A DNA stretch of 32,807 bases. It comes from Calditrichota bacterium (GTDB lineage: Bacteria > Calditrichota > Calditrichia > JAJRVZ01). Below the pieces are notes generated by a model that saw only the letters and a list, made by a program, of their open reading frames with translations, was not told the origin of the DNA and ran no database searches. A program made the translations under genes and the position numbers. Numbering within the stretch: position 1 is the stretch's first letter; every line of letters starts with the position of its first letter. The stretch is from assembly GCA_024277055.1 (NCBI GenBank), contig JAJRVZ010000064.1:1-32807 (forward strand). The letters are read 5' to 3'. Below are positions 8,094-16,117 of this stretch, in pieces.

Positions 8094-8714
8094 TTACTTG
8101 CTGTGGCAGGTCAGGCAGAGTGCGCTGCCGCTATTGTTGATAACCAGCAATTTCGTACCGTTAACCGCCTGGGTGTTATGTACATCGTGGCAGGAAGAAC
8201 ACTGCATTTTACCGCTGATCAGAAGATCCTGATCGATCGTGCCACCAAGGCCACTATTCTGCGTAGTCGGATTATAAATCTCACCGTCTGCGGATGCCAG
8301 TGCAGCATCATAGGTGAAAGATACCGGATGGTCATTGCTCAGATCGGTACCGAGATTTTTGCCACCACCGATAAACTGTGAACCGTTTGTGGTTCCACCG
8401 AAGTTGTCGAGAGCAACCGTACCATCATGGCAGCTCAAACACAATTTGGATGCACCGTCGGGCTGGCCGATCGTGCCGTCAAATGTGCCGGAACTGTAAA
8501 CCGTGAAATTTGTAGTTGTTACTTCATGGTTCCACAGCGGAGCATCCGTTACGGAAGTGTTTGTATTATGCGGTGCATGGCAGACAACACAGATTTCGCC
8601 GGTGTTGTTCCAGTTTTTGTTAGAAAAATCATGAGCCGAACCCACAATCGTCCCTGCAAATGCTGTAGCTGACAAAACAGCCACAACAACCAAAAGACTT
8701 GCTAACTTTTTCAT
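8094..8714 (-). CDS. Tetraheme c-type cytochrome, candidate main filament subunit
   Basis: The 206-residue product has a classic Sec signal (cleavage near residue 20, TAFA-G) and four CXXCH sites at residues 42-46, 92-96, 172-176 and 200-204. Non-heme histidines at 28, 49, 129 and 179 are conserved in the sisters and in the N-terminal part of the 12-heme protein, so they are the best candidates for distal heme ligands; His63 is not shared by the 12-heme protein. A strong ribosome-binding site (GGAGG, 7 bases before the ATG) and a sigma54-like promoter at 8774-8789 precede it, and a strong terminator follows. First position, strong signals and its own terminator suggest a highly made structural cytochrome. 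Polymerisation is inferred from analogy to tetraheme nanowire proteins and cannot be seen directly. Confidence 0.93.
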   Translation of the reverse strand: MKKLASLLVVVAVLSATAFAGTIVGSAHDFSNKNWNNTGEICVVCHAPHNTNTSVTDAPLWNHEVTTTNFTVYSSGTFDGTIGQPDGASKLCLSCHDGTVALDNFGGTTNGSQFIGGGKNLGTDLSNDHPVSFTYDAALASADGEIYNPTTQNSGLGGTIDQDLLISGKMQCSSCHDVHNTQAVNGTKLLVINNSGSALCLTCHSK

Positions 8715-8773
8715 AAATCCTCCAGTAAGTTTATGTTAATGTTTCCCACGTCTTGTCATGTGCCTTATTAATA

Positions 8774-8789
8774 TACAAACAACGTGCCG
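8774..8789 (-). promoter_or_regulatory. Sigma54-type promoter for the tetraheme/porin unit
   Basis: On the minus strand the sequence CGGCACG-TTGT-TTGTA matches the sigma54 consensus TGGCACG-N4-TTGC(A/T) with two mismatches, one of them at the usually conserved C of the -12 element. The GG to GT spacing is the required 10 bases. Transcription would start near 8762, about 50 bases before the ATG at 8714. The adjacent NtrC-type activator supports it. Confidence 0.6.
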
Positions 8790-8906
8790 GAAATTACAAG
8801 TTTCACAATTTATTATTTCTTCAACCTAATTACCTTTAAAAACAACTACTTATCAACGATCTCCGTTTTAACATTAATAAATTTTAATTTTCATGACCCA
8901 TGCGCC

Positions 8907-8944
8907 GGGGCATTTCACCCAAATTTTTTGGGGCATTTCACCCA
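8907..8944. repeat. Two 15-bp direct repeats, candidate activator-binding site
   Basis: The 15-bp word GGGGCATTTCACCCA occurs exactly at 8907-8921 and 8930-8944, spaced 23 bp start to start (about two helix turns). The second copy overlaps the stop codon of the regulator gene. The pair lies about 145-180 bases upstream of the predicted start of the tetraheme unit, the usual place for a sigma54 enhancer. It is either an upstream activator site or a short duplication. Confidence 0.45.
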
Positions 8945-10326
8945 TCCTGTTGCGAAATCTTGTATTTTTTGATCTTGTAACGCAATGTATCCCGTGTTAC
9001 CCCCATCATTTCCGCCGCTCTCGTTTGGTTATATCCTGATTTTTGAAGAGTCATTTCAATGATCGATTTTTCAATTTCATAAATAGAAAATCCCTCTTCC
9101 GGAATTTCCAGCCATTTTTCCACGTCCGTAATTTTTGTCGGCGGTTTCACACCACTGATTTCAGAAGGCAGATTATCCGTGTCAATCCATTCGTCCGTCT
9201 CAAGTATAATCGCCCTCTCGATCACATTCCTCAGTTCTCTCACGTTTCCCGGCCATGAATAATTCATCAATACCTTTAAAGCATTGTCCGTTACCCCCTT
9301 AATGCTTTTTCTGAACTGCTTGTTAAAGCTTTGAATAAAATATTCTACCAGAAGAGGAATATCTTCCCGCCTTTCACGGATGGGAGGCATGGTTAACTGG
9401 AAAACTTTCAGACGATAATATAGATCATTCCTGAATTTTTTCTGTTCTATTGCAGCATTGAGATCCTGATTGGTTGCTGCAATAATCCTGATATTTACCC
9501 GGATGTCTTCTGTCCCCCCCAACCGACGGAAGACACGGCTTTCAAGAACATTTAAGAGTTTGACCTGCAGAGCTACATTTACTTCACCAATCTCATCCAG
9601 ATACACCGTTCCGCCGTCGGCTACCTCGAACAGACCCTTTTTTTGCGTTTTTGCATCGGTAAATGCACCCCTTTCATGACCGAACAGTTCACTCTCCAAA
9701 AGGGTTTCAGGCAGGGATGCACAATTAATGGTTACAAAGCTTTTATCTTTTCTGTTGCTGTTATTGTGGATTATTCGAGCCAGCAGATCCTTTCCCGTAC
9801 CACTCTCCCCCAGCAATAAAACCGTAGTTGCTTCCGATTGCGAAATCTTTTTTGCCAGATCGATGATTCTATTCATCGATTTTGAAGTTCCAATGATGTG
9901 ATTAAAATTTAGTTTGTCCTGTTGCTCTCGGCGTAATATTTGCAACTCGTTATCGAGATTAATTTTTTTCTCGATGTTCTCAAGAATCAATTCAATTTCA
10001 TCGAAATTAAAGGGTTTGTTTACATATTCGAAGGCACCCATTTTCATGGCCATTACAGCCGTTTCTATCGTACCGTAGGCTGTCATAAAAATTATATAAC
10101 AATCCTCTTTGAGCGCTTTCATTTCCTTTATTAATTCCAGGCCTTGTTTACCAGGTAATTTGTTATCCAGAAAAACCACATCCGGATATTTTTCCTTAAA
10201 GCGCTCCAGTCCCTCTTCTCCGCTTTCGGCCGTTTCGACTGAATAGCCTTCTTTTTTTAATTGCTGTTTGAAAGACCAGCATATCAGTTTTTCGTCATCA
10301 ATAACTAGAATATTCAGGCGAGACAT
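8938..10326 (-). CDS. NtrC-family sigma54-dependent response regulator
   Basis: The 462-residue protein has the full three-domain layout. The receiver domain (1-120) has acidic pair D10/D11, phosphoacceptor D54, T82 and K104. The AAA+ domain (about 142-375) has Walker A GESGTGKD at 173-180, the sigma54-contact loop as GAFTDA at 220-225 instead of the commoner GAFTGA, Walker B GGTVYLDE at 238-245, and the WPGNVREL block. The C-terminal Fis-type helix-turn-helix ends in TRAAEMMGVTRDTLRYKIKKY. It would activate sigma54 RNA polymerase when phosphorylated. Its start lies one base after the end of the open frame of the upstream kinase, so the pair is a two-component system. Likely targets are the promoters at 8774-8789 and 14569-14584, the latter implying autoregulation. 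Confidence 0.95.
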   Translation of the reverse strand: MSRLNILVIDDEKLICWSFKQQLKKEGYSVETAESGEEGLERFKEKYPDVVFLDNKLPGKQGLELIKEMKALKEDCYIIFMTAYGTIETAVMAMKMGAFEYVNKPFNFDEIELILENIEKKINLDNELQILRREQQDKLNFNHIIGTSKSMNRIIDLAKKISQSEATTVLLLGESGTGKDLLARIIHNNSNRKDKSFVTINCASLPETLLESELFGHERGAFTDAKTQKKGLFEVADGGTVYLDEIGEVNVALQVKLLNVLESRVFRRLGGTEDIRVNIRIIAATNQDLNAAIEQKKFRNDLYYRLKVFQLTMPPIRERREDIPLLVEYFIQSFNKQFRKSIKGVTDNALKVLMNYSWPGNVRELRNVIERAIILETDEWIDTDNLPSEISGVKPPTKITDVEKWLEIPEEGFSIYEIEKSIIEMTLQKSGYNQTRAAEMMGVTRDTLRYKIKKYKISQQDG

Positions 10327-10327
10327 A

Positions 10328-10579
10328 TTAAACGATTTCTTCTATTAAAGTCATATCTTTTTTACTGGTCTGATGTACCGGCAAACTTATTATAATAGTC
10401 GTTCCGATATTTTGCTTGCTTTCTATTTTTATTCCGCCTCCATGGCGCTCGATAATGTCTTTTGAAATTGAGAGCCCCAGCCCGGTTCCTTTGTTGCGGG
10501 TGGTAAAAAACGGTTTAAATACCCGTGACCGGTCTTCTTCCGGAATACCCTTGCCATCATCTTCTATCCTGATCAGGAT
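10328..10579 (-). pseudogene. C-terminal ATP-binding remnant of the histidine kinase, beyond an in-frame stop
   Basis: The kinase frame continues past the TAA at 10580-10582 for 83 more codons with no shift and ends in TAA at 10328-10330, one base before the regulator ATG. These codons encode the missing half of the HATPase domain: G1 box IEDDGKGIP, F box VFKPFFTTR and G2 box KGTGLGLSISK, then a typical C-terminus. No ATG with a ribosome-binding site precedes it in frame, so it is unlikely to be made separately. Either one substitution (for example AAA, GAA or CAA to TAA) has split a 496-residue kinase, or the base is a sequence error. Confidence 0.8.
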
Positions 10580-11818
10580 TTATTCCCGCTGACTATTAAA
10601 TTCCGTTGTAAAAGTTACAACACCATGATCAACAATAGACTGGATTGCATTTTGCCCGAGATTAATGATTACATCCTCAATTTGCTTGTGATCGAACTCA
10701 AAAACAGGAATACCGCTGGCTAGTTTCAGATGGAATGCTATCTTTTTTTCAGTAACCTGATTTTCAAGAAAAAAAACGGCTGACCGGATCAGCTGGTTAA
10801 TATTACCCGGCTCACTTTGCAGATCAATCGGCTTTGAAAACTGCAATAGATCATTTATCGTTTTATTTACCCGGTGTACCTGGCGATTAATTTCTTCCAA
10901 AACGGGCTTTTTGTCTTCATCATAGGCATCGCTGACAATTATTTCAATAGCATTTGCGATTCCGGTAAGCGGATTTTTTATCTCATGAGCCAGGCCGGCA
11001 GCCATTTCACCGACGGTCGCCAGCTTCTGAGCATTCAGCAATTCTTTCTGGTGATATTCTGCAAGTTTGTTCTGCATGAGCTGCAATTGATCCAGCATAC
11101 GGTTAAAACTTTCCCCCAGACTGCCCAATTCCTTATAATCGGCAATACTTACTCTGGCGCTTAATTCTCCCTCTTCAACTTTTTGAATCGTTTTTATAAA
11201 GTTTTGCAATGAGCGACGCACTGATTTGTAGTGCATGAAAATAGCGCCAACGATTATTATCAGTAACATTAAAACTGTAAAAACAATTCCAAACTGTCTG
11301 ATTAAAGCTATATTTTCTTTCAGGTTGCGCATGGAATAATCAAGCACGACATAGCCGAGATTTACGGAACCATCGCCATGACAGGAAAAACATTTTCCGC
11401 TGTTTTGGATCTGCATAATAGCTCTCAGGTATCCGTCATCCGCCCGGTCGGATCTATAGTTTACAGTTATATCTTCAGAAACCGCAGAAACGTCAATAAA
11501 ACCCGTCTGACCGGATAGTGTCGTATCCGAAGTTGTGGACATCACGATTTTTCCGGATGCATCCAGTATATAGGTTGCATTGATATTCTCATCTTTCTGT
11601 AATCTGTTCAAAATTGGATACAGTATCTTTCCGCCGTTGTCGGACAAAAAGAAGAGCATATCATTTCGCAGAATGCCAAGTAATCGCCGGACACTTTCTT
11701 CAGAATTCCGTTGAACTCTTTCCGCCACGGAATTCTGATAAAAATTAAAGGCCACATAGCTGGCAATTATTATCATCAGCGAAAGCGATGTCAGTATTTT
11801 AAATCTGAATGTAAACAT
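10580..11818 (-). CDS. Membrane histidine kinase with a c-type heme site in its sensor domain (truncated)
   Basis: The 412 residues read: transmembrane helix 8-27, an extracytoplasmic sensor region (about 28-172) with a CFSCH motif at 143-147 followed by GYVVLDYS, a second transmembrane helix about 176-196, a HAMP domain (about 197-250), a HisKA domain with phosphoacceptor His278 in AGLAHEIKNPL, and the N box of the ATPase domain (IEDVIINLGQNAIQSI). A TAA at 10580-10582 then ends translation before the G1 and G2 boxes. A covalently bound heme in the periplasmic part suggests redox or ligand sensing. It starts 8 bases after the 12-heme cytochrome gene and precedes its regulator. As read it cannot bind ATP properly; the in-frame continuation at 10328-10579 would complete it. 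Confidence 0.9.
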   Translation of the reverse strand: MFTFRFKILTSLSLMIIIASYVAFNFYQNSVAERVQRNSEESVRRLLGILRNDMLFFLSDNGGKILYPILNRLQKDENINATYILDASGKIVMSTTSDTTLSGQTGFIDVSAVSEDITVNYRSDRADDGYLRAIMQIQNSGKCFSCHGDGSVNLGYVVLDYSMRNLKENIALIRQFGIVFTVLMLLIIIVGAIFMHYKSVRRSLQNFIKTIQKVEEGELSARVSIADYKELGSLGESFNRMLDQLQLMQNKLAEYHQKELLNAQKLATVGEMAAGLAHEIKNPLTGIANAIEIIVSDAYDEDKKPVLEEINRQVHRVNKTINDLLQFSKPIDLQSEPGNINQLIRSAVFFLENQVTEKKIAFHLKLASGIPVFEFDHKQIEDVIINLGQNAIQSIVDHGVVTFTTEFNSQRE

Positions 11819-11826
11819 TTTCAGGT

Positions 11827-13494
11827 TTAATACGTCTTCGGACCATGTCTTTTACCATGACATTCCAGATAACATTCACCCTTATAATTACCGGTATCGC
11901 GAAATTCAAGCCGGCCCGAATTCGGGTCTGGATTAACAACGGCCGTATTAAAATTGATAAGAGCCGTATGGCTGCCCTGATCGGAACTGATACCGTGTGG
12001 ATCATGACAATGGTTGCAGGGAAACTTCTCCTTAACAATGTGTTTTTTATGAACATCTTTACCAAACTTGTCGGTAGAATTAATGATCGAGTTCCGGTCG
12101 TGGCACTGATAACATAGCTCATAAGCAAAATAGGATTCGCTCGTATTCTCCTGTGTATTGTAATTAAATTTTAGAATTCGCGGATATATTGAGCCGTGGG
12201 GACCCTTAGGGGAGCCGGGACCGTCACTGGCATGGCAATCCGAACAGTAGATTGTGCTCGATTCCGTCAGGGGTGAAATCAGACTGCGAACATTCGTGTT
12301 CTTTCCAGGACCTTCAACCGGATGATAGGAAGTGTTCCCCAGATCAAACTCCAGACGTACATTGTTTTGCTCCCATTGCCTTGGTGTCGGGCTGGAGGGT
12401 TTATTGGGACTATCCGCATGACACCGGTAGCATATTTCATATTCATATTGGGCATTATTGGTTGGATTGCCGTTAGTGTCTATACCGGGAGCTCCCTGTA
12501 ATGCACCGCTGACATTGGGTGACTGGCTGCTTCCTCCGTTTGCTGCATGAGGATTATGGCAATCGACGCACTCAACGTGCAGCGCCTGTACCGGATCCTG
12601 CTCTTTGTTATCATGTATTTGCTGATAATTATACACGTTATGGGTATAGGTTTTTGACAGCATGGCTTCAATATTTTTACTTGCCACACTTCCGTTGTGA
12701 CAATGCAGACAGTTGTTTTCTTCATTCAGCCAATTCAACAACCGTTCTTTTCCCTGGGCATTGTGCGGATCATGACAGTTCTCACAGGCATTTTGCGAAA
12801 CCGTTGTGTAATCGGTATGAAACCAGGGATCCGTTCCGTTTCCGTTCCAGGTTTTATTCGAGGTCTGATGTGAAGCGGTAGACCAGAAATTTTTGTCGTG
12901 ACAATAAAGACACAAAGCGGAGTTTTCATTTGTTGCCAGCAGGAAATTGCCATACACATTGCTGTGCGGATCATGGCACGATGTACATTCCATTTTATCG
13001 CCTTGTAAATGTACCGGTCCGCTTAAAAGAGAAGGATCGACAAGTTCACCGTCACTGGCTGCCAATGAAGAATTGTAGGTAAAAGAAATCGGGTGATCGT
13101 CATCCAGGTTCGTTGTCAAATCACTCCCGCGTCCGGCAAGAGTTCCCGAACCGGAAAAACTGATTGGAACCGGTCTGCTCAAAACATTTCCCAGTGCAAT
13201 GGTACCATCATGACAGGAAAGACACAAAAGTGATGAACCCGAAGGTTGACCGGGTGCCGCTTCTGTGGAAGAACTGTTATACAACGTATAGTTTGAAACC
13301 GGATCCGTACGGTTCCACAATGCCCCCCTCGCGCTGGCGGCATGCGGCGTATGGCAAAATATACAGATTTCCGTTTCGCTCAGGGCCTTTACAGAACCCG
13401 GCCCGGAAACAGACAAATTATGAACGGTTCCAACAATTGACTGACTGAAACACAGTCCAGGCAAAACAATGAACAAAATCCATTTAATTTTCAT
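11827..13494 (-). CDS. 12-heme cytochrome with N-terminal tetraheme module
   Basis: The 555-residue secreted protein (signal peptide residues 1-18) has 11 CXXCH motifs plus a C-terminal CYLECH (CX3CH) in the context GECYLECHGKRHGPKTY. Residues about 19-205 repeat the layout of the small tetraheme cytochromes, with the CHTPH, LWN, CLSCHDGT, DDHPISFTY and CHDPH blocks in the same order. The remaining 350 residues hold eight further heme sites. This makes it a natural adapter: a filament-subunit-like domain fused to a longer heme chain. It overlaps the upstream NHL gene by 11 bases and is followed 8 bases later by the heme-sensor kinase. Electron transfer outside the inner membrane is near certain; the adapter or cap role is an inference. 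Confidence 0.92.
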   Translation of the reverse strand: MKIKWILFIVLPGLCFSQSIVGTVHNLSVSGPGSVKALSETEICIFCHTPHAASARGALWNRTDPVSNYTLYNSSSTEAAPGQPSGSSLLCLSCHDGTIALGNVLSRPVPISFSGSGTLAGRGSDLTTNLDDDHPISFTYNSSLAASDGELVDPSLLSGPVHLQGDKMECTSCHDPHSNVYGNFLLATNENSALCLYCHDKNFWSTASHQTSNKTWNGNGTDPWFHTDYTTVSQNACENCHDPHNAQGKERLLNWLNEENNCLHCHNGSVASKNIEAMLSKTYTHNVYNYQQIHDNKEQDPVQALHVECVDCHNPHAANGGSSQSPNVSGALQGAPGIDTNGNPTNNAQYEYEICYRCHADSPNKPSSPTPRQWEQNNVRLEFDLGNTSYHPVEGPGKNTNVRSLISPLTESSTIYCSDCHASDGPGSPKGPHGSIYPRILKFNYNTQENTSESYFAYELCYQCHDRNSIINSTDKFGKDVHKKHIVKEKFPCNHCHDPHGISSDQGSHTALINFNTAVVNPDPNSGRLEFRDTGNYKGECYLECHGKRHGPKTY

Positions 13495-14503
13495 CGCTAA
13501 ATCCCTTTACAAATTTAAATTCCTGGATACGTGAGTTATATAAATCCGCTATGAAAATATGATCATTATCATCAATATAGATTCCTGCCGGGAGCCAAAA
13601 CTCCCCCATTTTTCTTCCCTGGCGTCCGATATGCATGAGTAACTGCCCCCTTCTGTCAAACACCTGTACCGTATTGAATATGGCATCCACGATATAGATT
13701 CGTCCCCTCGAGTCGGTTGCCACGCCCCGCGGGCGGGCAAAGTACCCGGCTGAGTCCCCGGCATCACCAAACTCCATCACGAAGTTTCCTTCAATGTCAA
13801 AGACCTGAATTCTAAAATTCATGGAATCTATTACATAAATCATGCCAGTTTTATCTACCCAGACAAACGTCGGATAATTAAACTGACCCGGCCCCGTTCC
13901 ACGTTGCCCCAGTGAGCGTAGCAGATTACCCTGCAGATCAAATTGTGACAACTGATGTTTTTTTGTTTCAACGACCCACAAGGTTTTGTTTTTATTGCAA
14001 AAAGCCAGGCCTGTGGGGCGGTTGAAATTGTGAGAAGCGGCAAATTCCTCAAATTGTTTATCTTCAGAATTGAACCGGTAGACCCGGTTGAGTTCTGAAT
14101 CCGAAATAAACATATTTTTATTATCCCCCAGACAAATCCCCACCGGCGCCTTCAAACGCATATCATTTTCCGGGTAATATTGGGTGATTTCACCCTCTTC
14201 AAAATCCAGACAGAACAAAGAGTGTCGCGCCTGATCCAAAACCCACTGGCGTCTTTCAGCGTCCACAACAAGGTTGAACGGATTCATTAAATTGATCTGT
14301 TTTTTGCCAAAAAGCAGGTCGGCAATCCGGTCTCCAAGACCCGGCTCAAATCCCGTATCAACCCTGTTATTATAAGCCCCGACCCATTCGATTATCCGGT
14401 TTTCTTTATCCGGCCAGTAAACCGAACTGGAATCATCCTGTGCATCGGCCTTTAACGAAAAAATAAAAATTACACCCAGAATCTGCAGATAAGTTTTTAA
14501 CAT
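13484..14503 (-). CDS. NHL-repeat six-bladed beta-propeller protein, exported
   Basis: This 339-residue protein has a Sec signal peptide (residues 1-21, cleavage near ADAQ) and no lipobox, so it should be soluble in the periplasm or outside. Six NHL blades can be traced by repeats such as APVGICLGDNKNMFISDS, RPTGLAFCNKNKTLWVVET, YPTFVWVDKTGMIYVIDS and RPRGVATDSRGRIYIVDA. It is the first gene of the regulatory cytochrome unit, with a sigma54-like promoter 65-80 bases upstream, and it overlaps the 12-heme cytochrome gene by 11 bases. It is the non-lipidated counterpart of the NHL lipoprotein at 6192-7271. A scaffold or chaperone function for cytochrome assembly is suggested by the repeated pairing but not proven by sequence. 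Confidence 0.88.
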   Translation of the reverse strand: MLKTYLQILGVIFIFSLKADAQDDSSSVYWPDKENRIIEWVGAYNNRVDTGFEPGLGDRIADLLFGKKQINLMNPFNLVVDAERRQWVLDQARHSLFCLDFEEGEITQYYPENDMRLKAPVGICLGDNKNMFISDSELNRVYRFNSEDKQFEEFAASHNFNRPTGLAFCNKNKTLWVVETKKHQLSQFDLQGNLLRSLGQRGTGPGQFNYPTFVWVDKTGMIYVIDSMNFRIQVFDIEGNFVMEFGDAGDSAGYFARPRGVATDSRGRIYIVDAIFNTVQVFDRRGQLLMHIGRQGRKMGEFWLPAGIYIDDNDHIFIADLYNSRIQEFKFVKGFSDEN

Positions 14504-14568
14504 AAAGTTTATCCGTTTTCTTGATTAAAATAGTAATCGGTTGAATATTATCATAATTACAATTTATT

Positions 14569-14584
14569 TGCAACTTTCGGGCCG
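14569..14584 (-). promoter_or_regulatory. Sigma54-type promoter for the NHL / 12-heme / two-component unit
   Basis: The minus strand reads CGGCCCG-AAAG-TTGCA, matching TGGCACG-N4-TTGC(A/T) except at two positions of the -24 box, with an exact GG-N10-GC core. The predicted start near 14557 leaves a leader of about 55 bases. On the plus strand it overlaps the ribosome-binding site of dacB. Because this unit encodes the sigma54 activator, the site implies autoregulation. Confidence 0.65.
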
Positions 14585-14593
14585 GAGTGACCA

Positions 14594-16078
14594 ATGATGA
14601 TATTTTTAAAAACGTCATTTTCAATTTTGATGCTCTTTTTTACCGTTTCAGGTCTTTACGCCTCAAACGATCCCATTTCCAAACTTATAATTCGGACGGT
14701 TTCCAGTAGTCCGCTGAAGCATGGTCAATGGAGTTTTACCGTTCTCGATACGGACTCGAAGAAAATTCTTTACAGCCACAACAGCCAAATGAGCCTGGCG
14801 CCCGCATCCGGCCTGAAGCTTCTTACCAGCGCTGCATCTCTGGAATTGCTGGGGCCTGATTTCCGCATGCGAACTTTTCTTGAATATGATGGCGAAGTAT
14901 CGCCCGACGGCTCATTTGAGGGCAATATCTATTTACGGGGTGAAGGTGATCCGACACTCGGTTCAAACGAAATGCCGGGCGTGCTCCCCCTCGATTCACT
15001 TCTCGAATTCTGGTCTCTGAAAATTGTAAATACCGGTATTAAATTGATCAACGGCCGAATTATTGCCGATGACTCGTATCTTGATTCCCGGTGGCTGCCC
15101 GGCGGTTGGAACTGGATTGATATCGGTAACTATTACGGAGCCGGTACCAGCAGTTTGTGTATAAATGAGAATCTGTATTACCTGTATTTCAAACCCGGGA
15201 AATATGTTAATGCTCCCGCAGAGGTATTGCGCACCGAACCCCGAATACCCGGATTGCAGTTTATCAACCGGATGAAAACAGGCGCTGAAGGATCGGGGGA
15301 CAACGGCTATATTTACGGAGGTCCGCTGCAATTCATCCGTGTACTTCGGGGTACTATCCCTGCAGGAGTCAAAGAATTCTCAATTAAGGGGTCCATTCCT
15401 GATCCGCCGCTATTTGCCGCTCAAGCCTTAAATTCGGCTCTTGAAAACAGCGGAATCCGGATCACCGGGAACCCGGTCGTATTGCGAGACAAAAACAAGG
15501 TAGCCATGGCTGCTTCACGAGAGCAGATAGCTGTTATATTTTCGCCTCCGTTGAAGGATATTATTTATCGATTAAACAAACGCAGCGTAAATCTATACGC
15601 AGAGCAACTACTGAAAATCATCGGAAAAAAAGTGAAAAATCTCGGTAGTTCACAGGCAGGAATCAGGGCCATTGTGGAATGGCTGGAAGAAAACGATATT
15701 AACAGCGACGGATTGCTTTTATACGACGGCTCTGGCCTGTCGCGCAGTAATGCCGTCACGACCAGAATGATGGTGAGGTTGCTGGCGTACATGACATCCC
15801 GCCCGACTTTTGAGGCGTATTATAACTCTCTGTCCGTTGCCGGCGATCCGGAAGATATCGGTTATATGAAATCGGTTGGCCGGGGTACGGCAGCCGCAGA
15901 AAATGTGCGGGCTAAAACCGGGCTGATTGACAGGGTGCGCAGTCACAGCGGATACGTACGAACCCGTTCCGGCAGATTGCTGTGCTTTTCGATGATTGCC
16001 AATAACTTTACGGGCTCATACCGTAAGATCGACCGGCTGCACGAGAAGTTGATGATTGCGCTGGCGGAACTGCCGTAA
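14594..16078 (+). CDS. dacB: D-alanyl-D-alanine carboxypeptidase/endopeptidase, PBP4 type
   Basis: The 494-residue protein is a low-molecular-weight class C penicillin-binding protein that trims peptidoglycan peptides in the periplasm. It has a signal peptide (about 1-23), the SxxK motif as SGLK at residues 72-75 in the APASGLKLLTSA context, an SxN motif in GSGLSRSNAVTT, and the KTG triad in VRAKTGLIDRV near residue 440. The large insertion between SxxK and SxN that defines the PBP4 family is present, and length is normal. It is divergent from the NHL gene with only 90 bases between, so its promoter region overlaps the sigma54 site on the other strand. A bidirectional terminator follows. Its presence supports a Gram-negative or at least murein-bearing cell. 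Confidence 0.92.
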   Translation: MMIFLKTSFSILMLFFTVSGLYASNDPISKLIIRTVSSSPLKHGQWSFTVLDTDSKKILYSHNSQMSLAPASGLKLLTSAASLELLGPDFRMRTFLEYDGEVSPDGSFEGNIYLRGEGDPTLGSNEMPGVLPLDSLLEFWSLKIVNTGIKLINGRIIADDSYLDSRWLPGGWNWIDIGNYYGAGTSSLCINENLYYLYFKPGKYVNAPAEVLRTEPRIPGLQFINRMKTGAEGSGDNGYIYGGPLQFIRVLRGTIPAGVKEFSIKGSIPDPPLFAAQALNSALENSGIRITGNPVVLRDKNKVAMAASREQIAVIFSPPLKDIIYRLNKRSVNLYAEQLLKIIGKKVKNLGSSQAGIRAIVEWLEENDINSDGLLLYDGSGLSRSNAVTTRMMVRLLAYMTSRPTFEAYYNSLSVAGDPEDIGYMKSVGRGTAAAENVRAKTGLIDRVRSHSGYVRTRSGRLLCFSMIANNFTGSYRKIDRLHEKLMIALAELP

Positions 16079-16117
16079 AGTTTAAGCTAAGAGCCGGAAC
16101 ATCAGAAAAGAAAATAA

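Noticed and set aside
1570-13448. Numerous open frames opposite or shifted to the cytochrome genes
   Set aside because: They mirror the repeated CXXCH codons, lack ribosome-binding sites and have no domain content, so they are shadows of the real genes.
11827-13494. Nitrite reductase or hydroxylamine oxidoreductase type multiheme enzyme
   Set aside because: There is no CXXCK or other catalytic heme motif, and nearly every heme site has a matching histidine, so electron transfer is more likely than catalysis.
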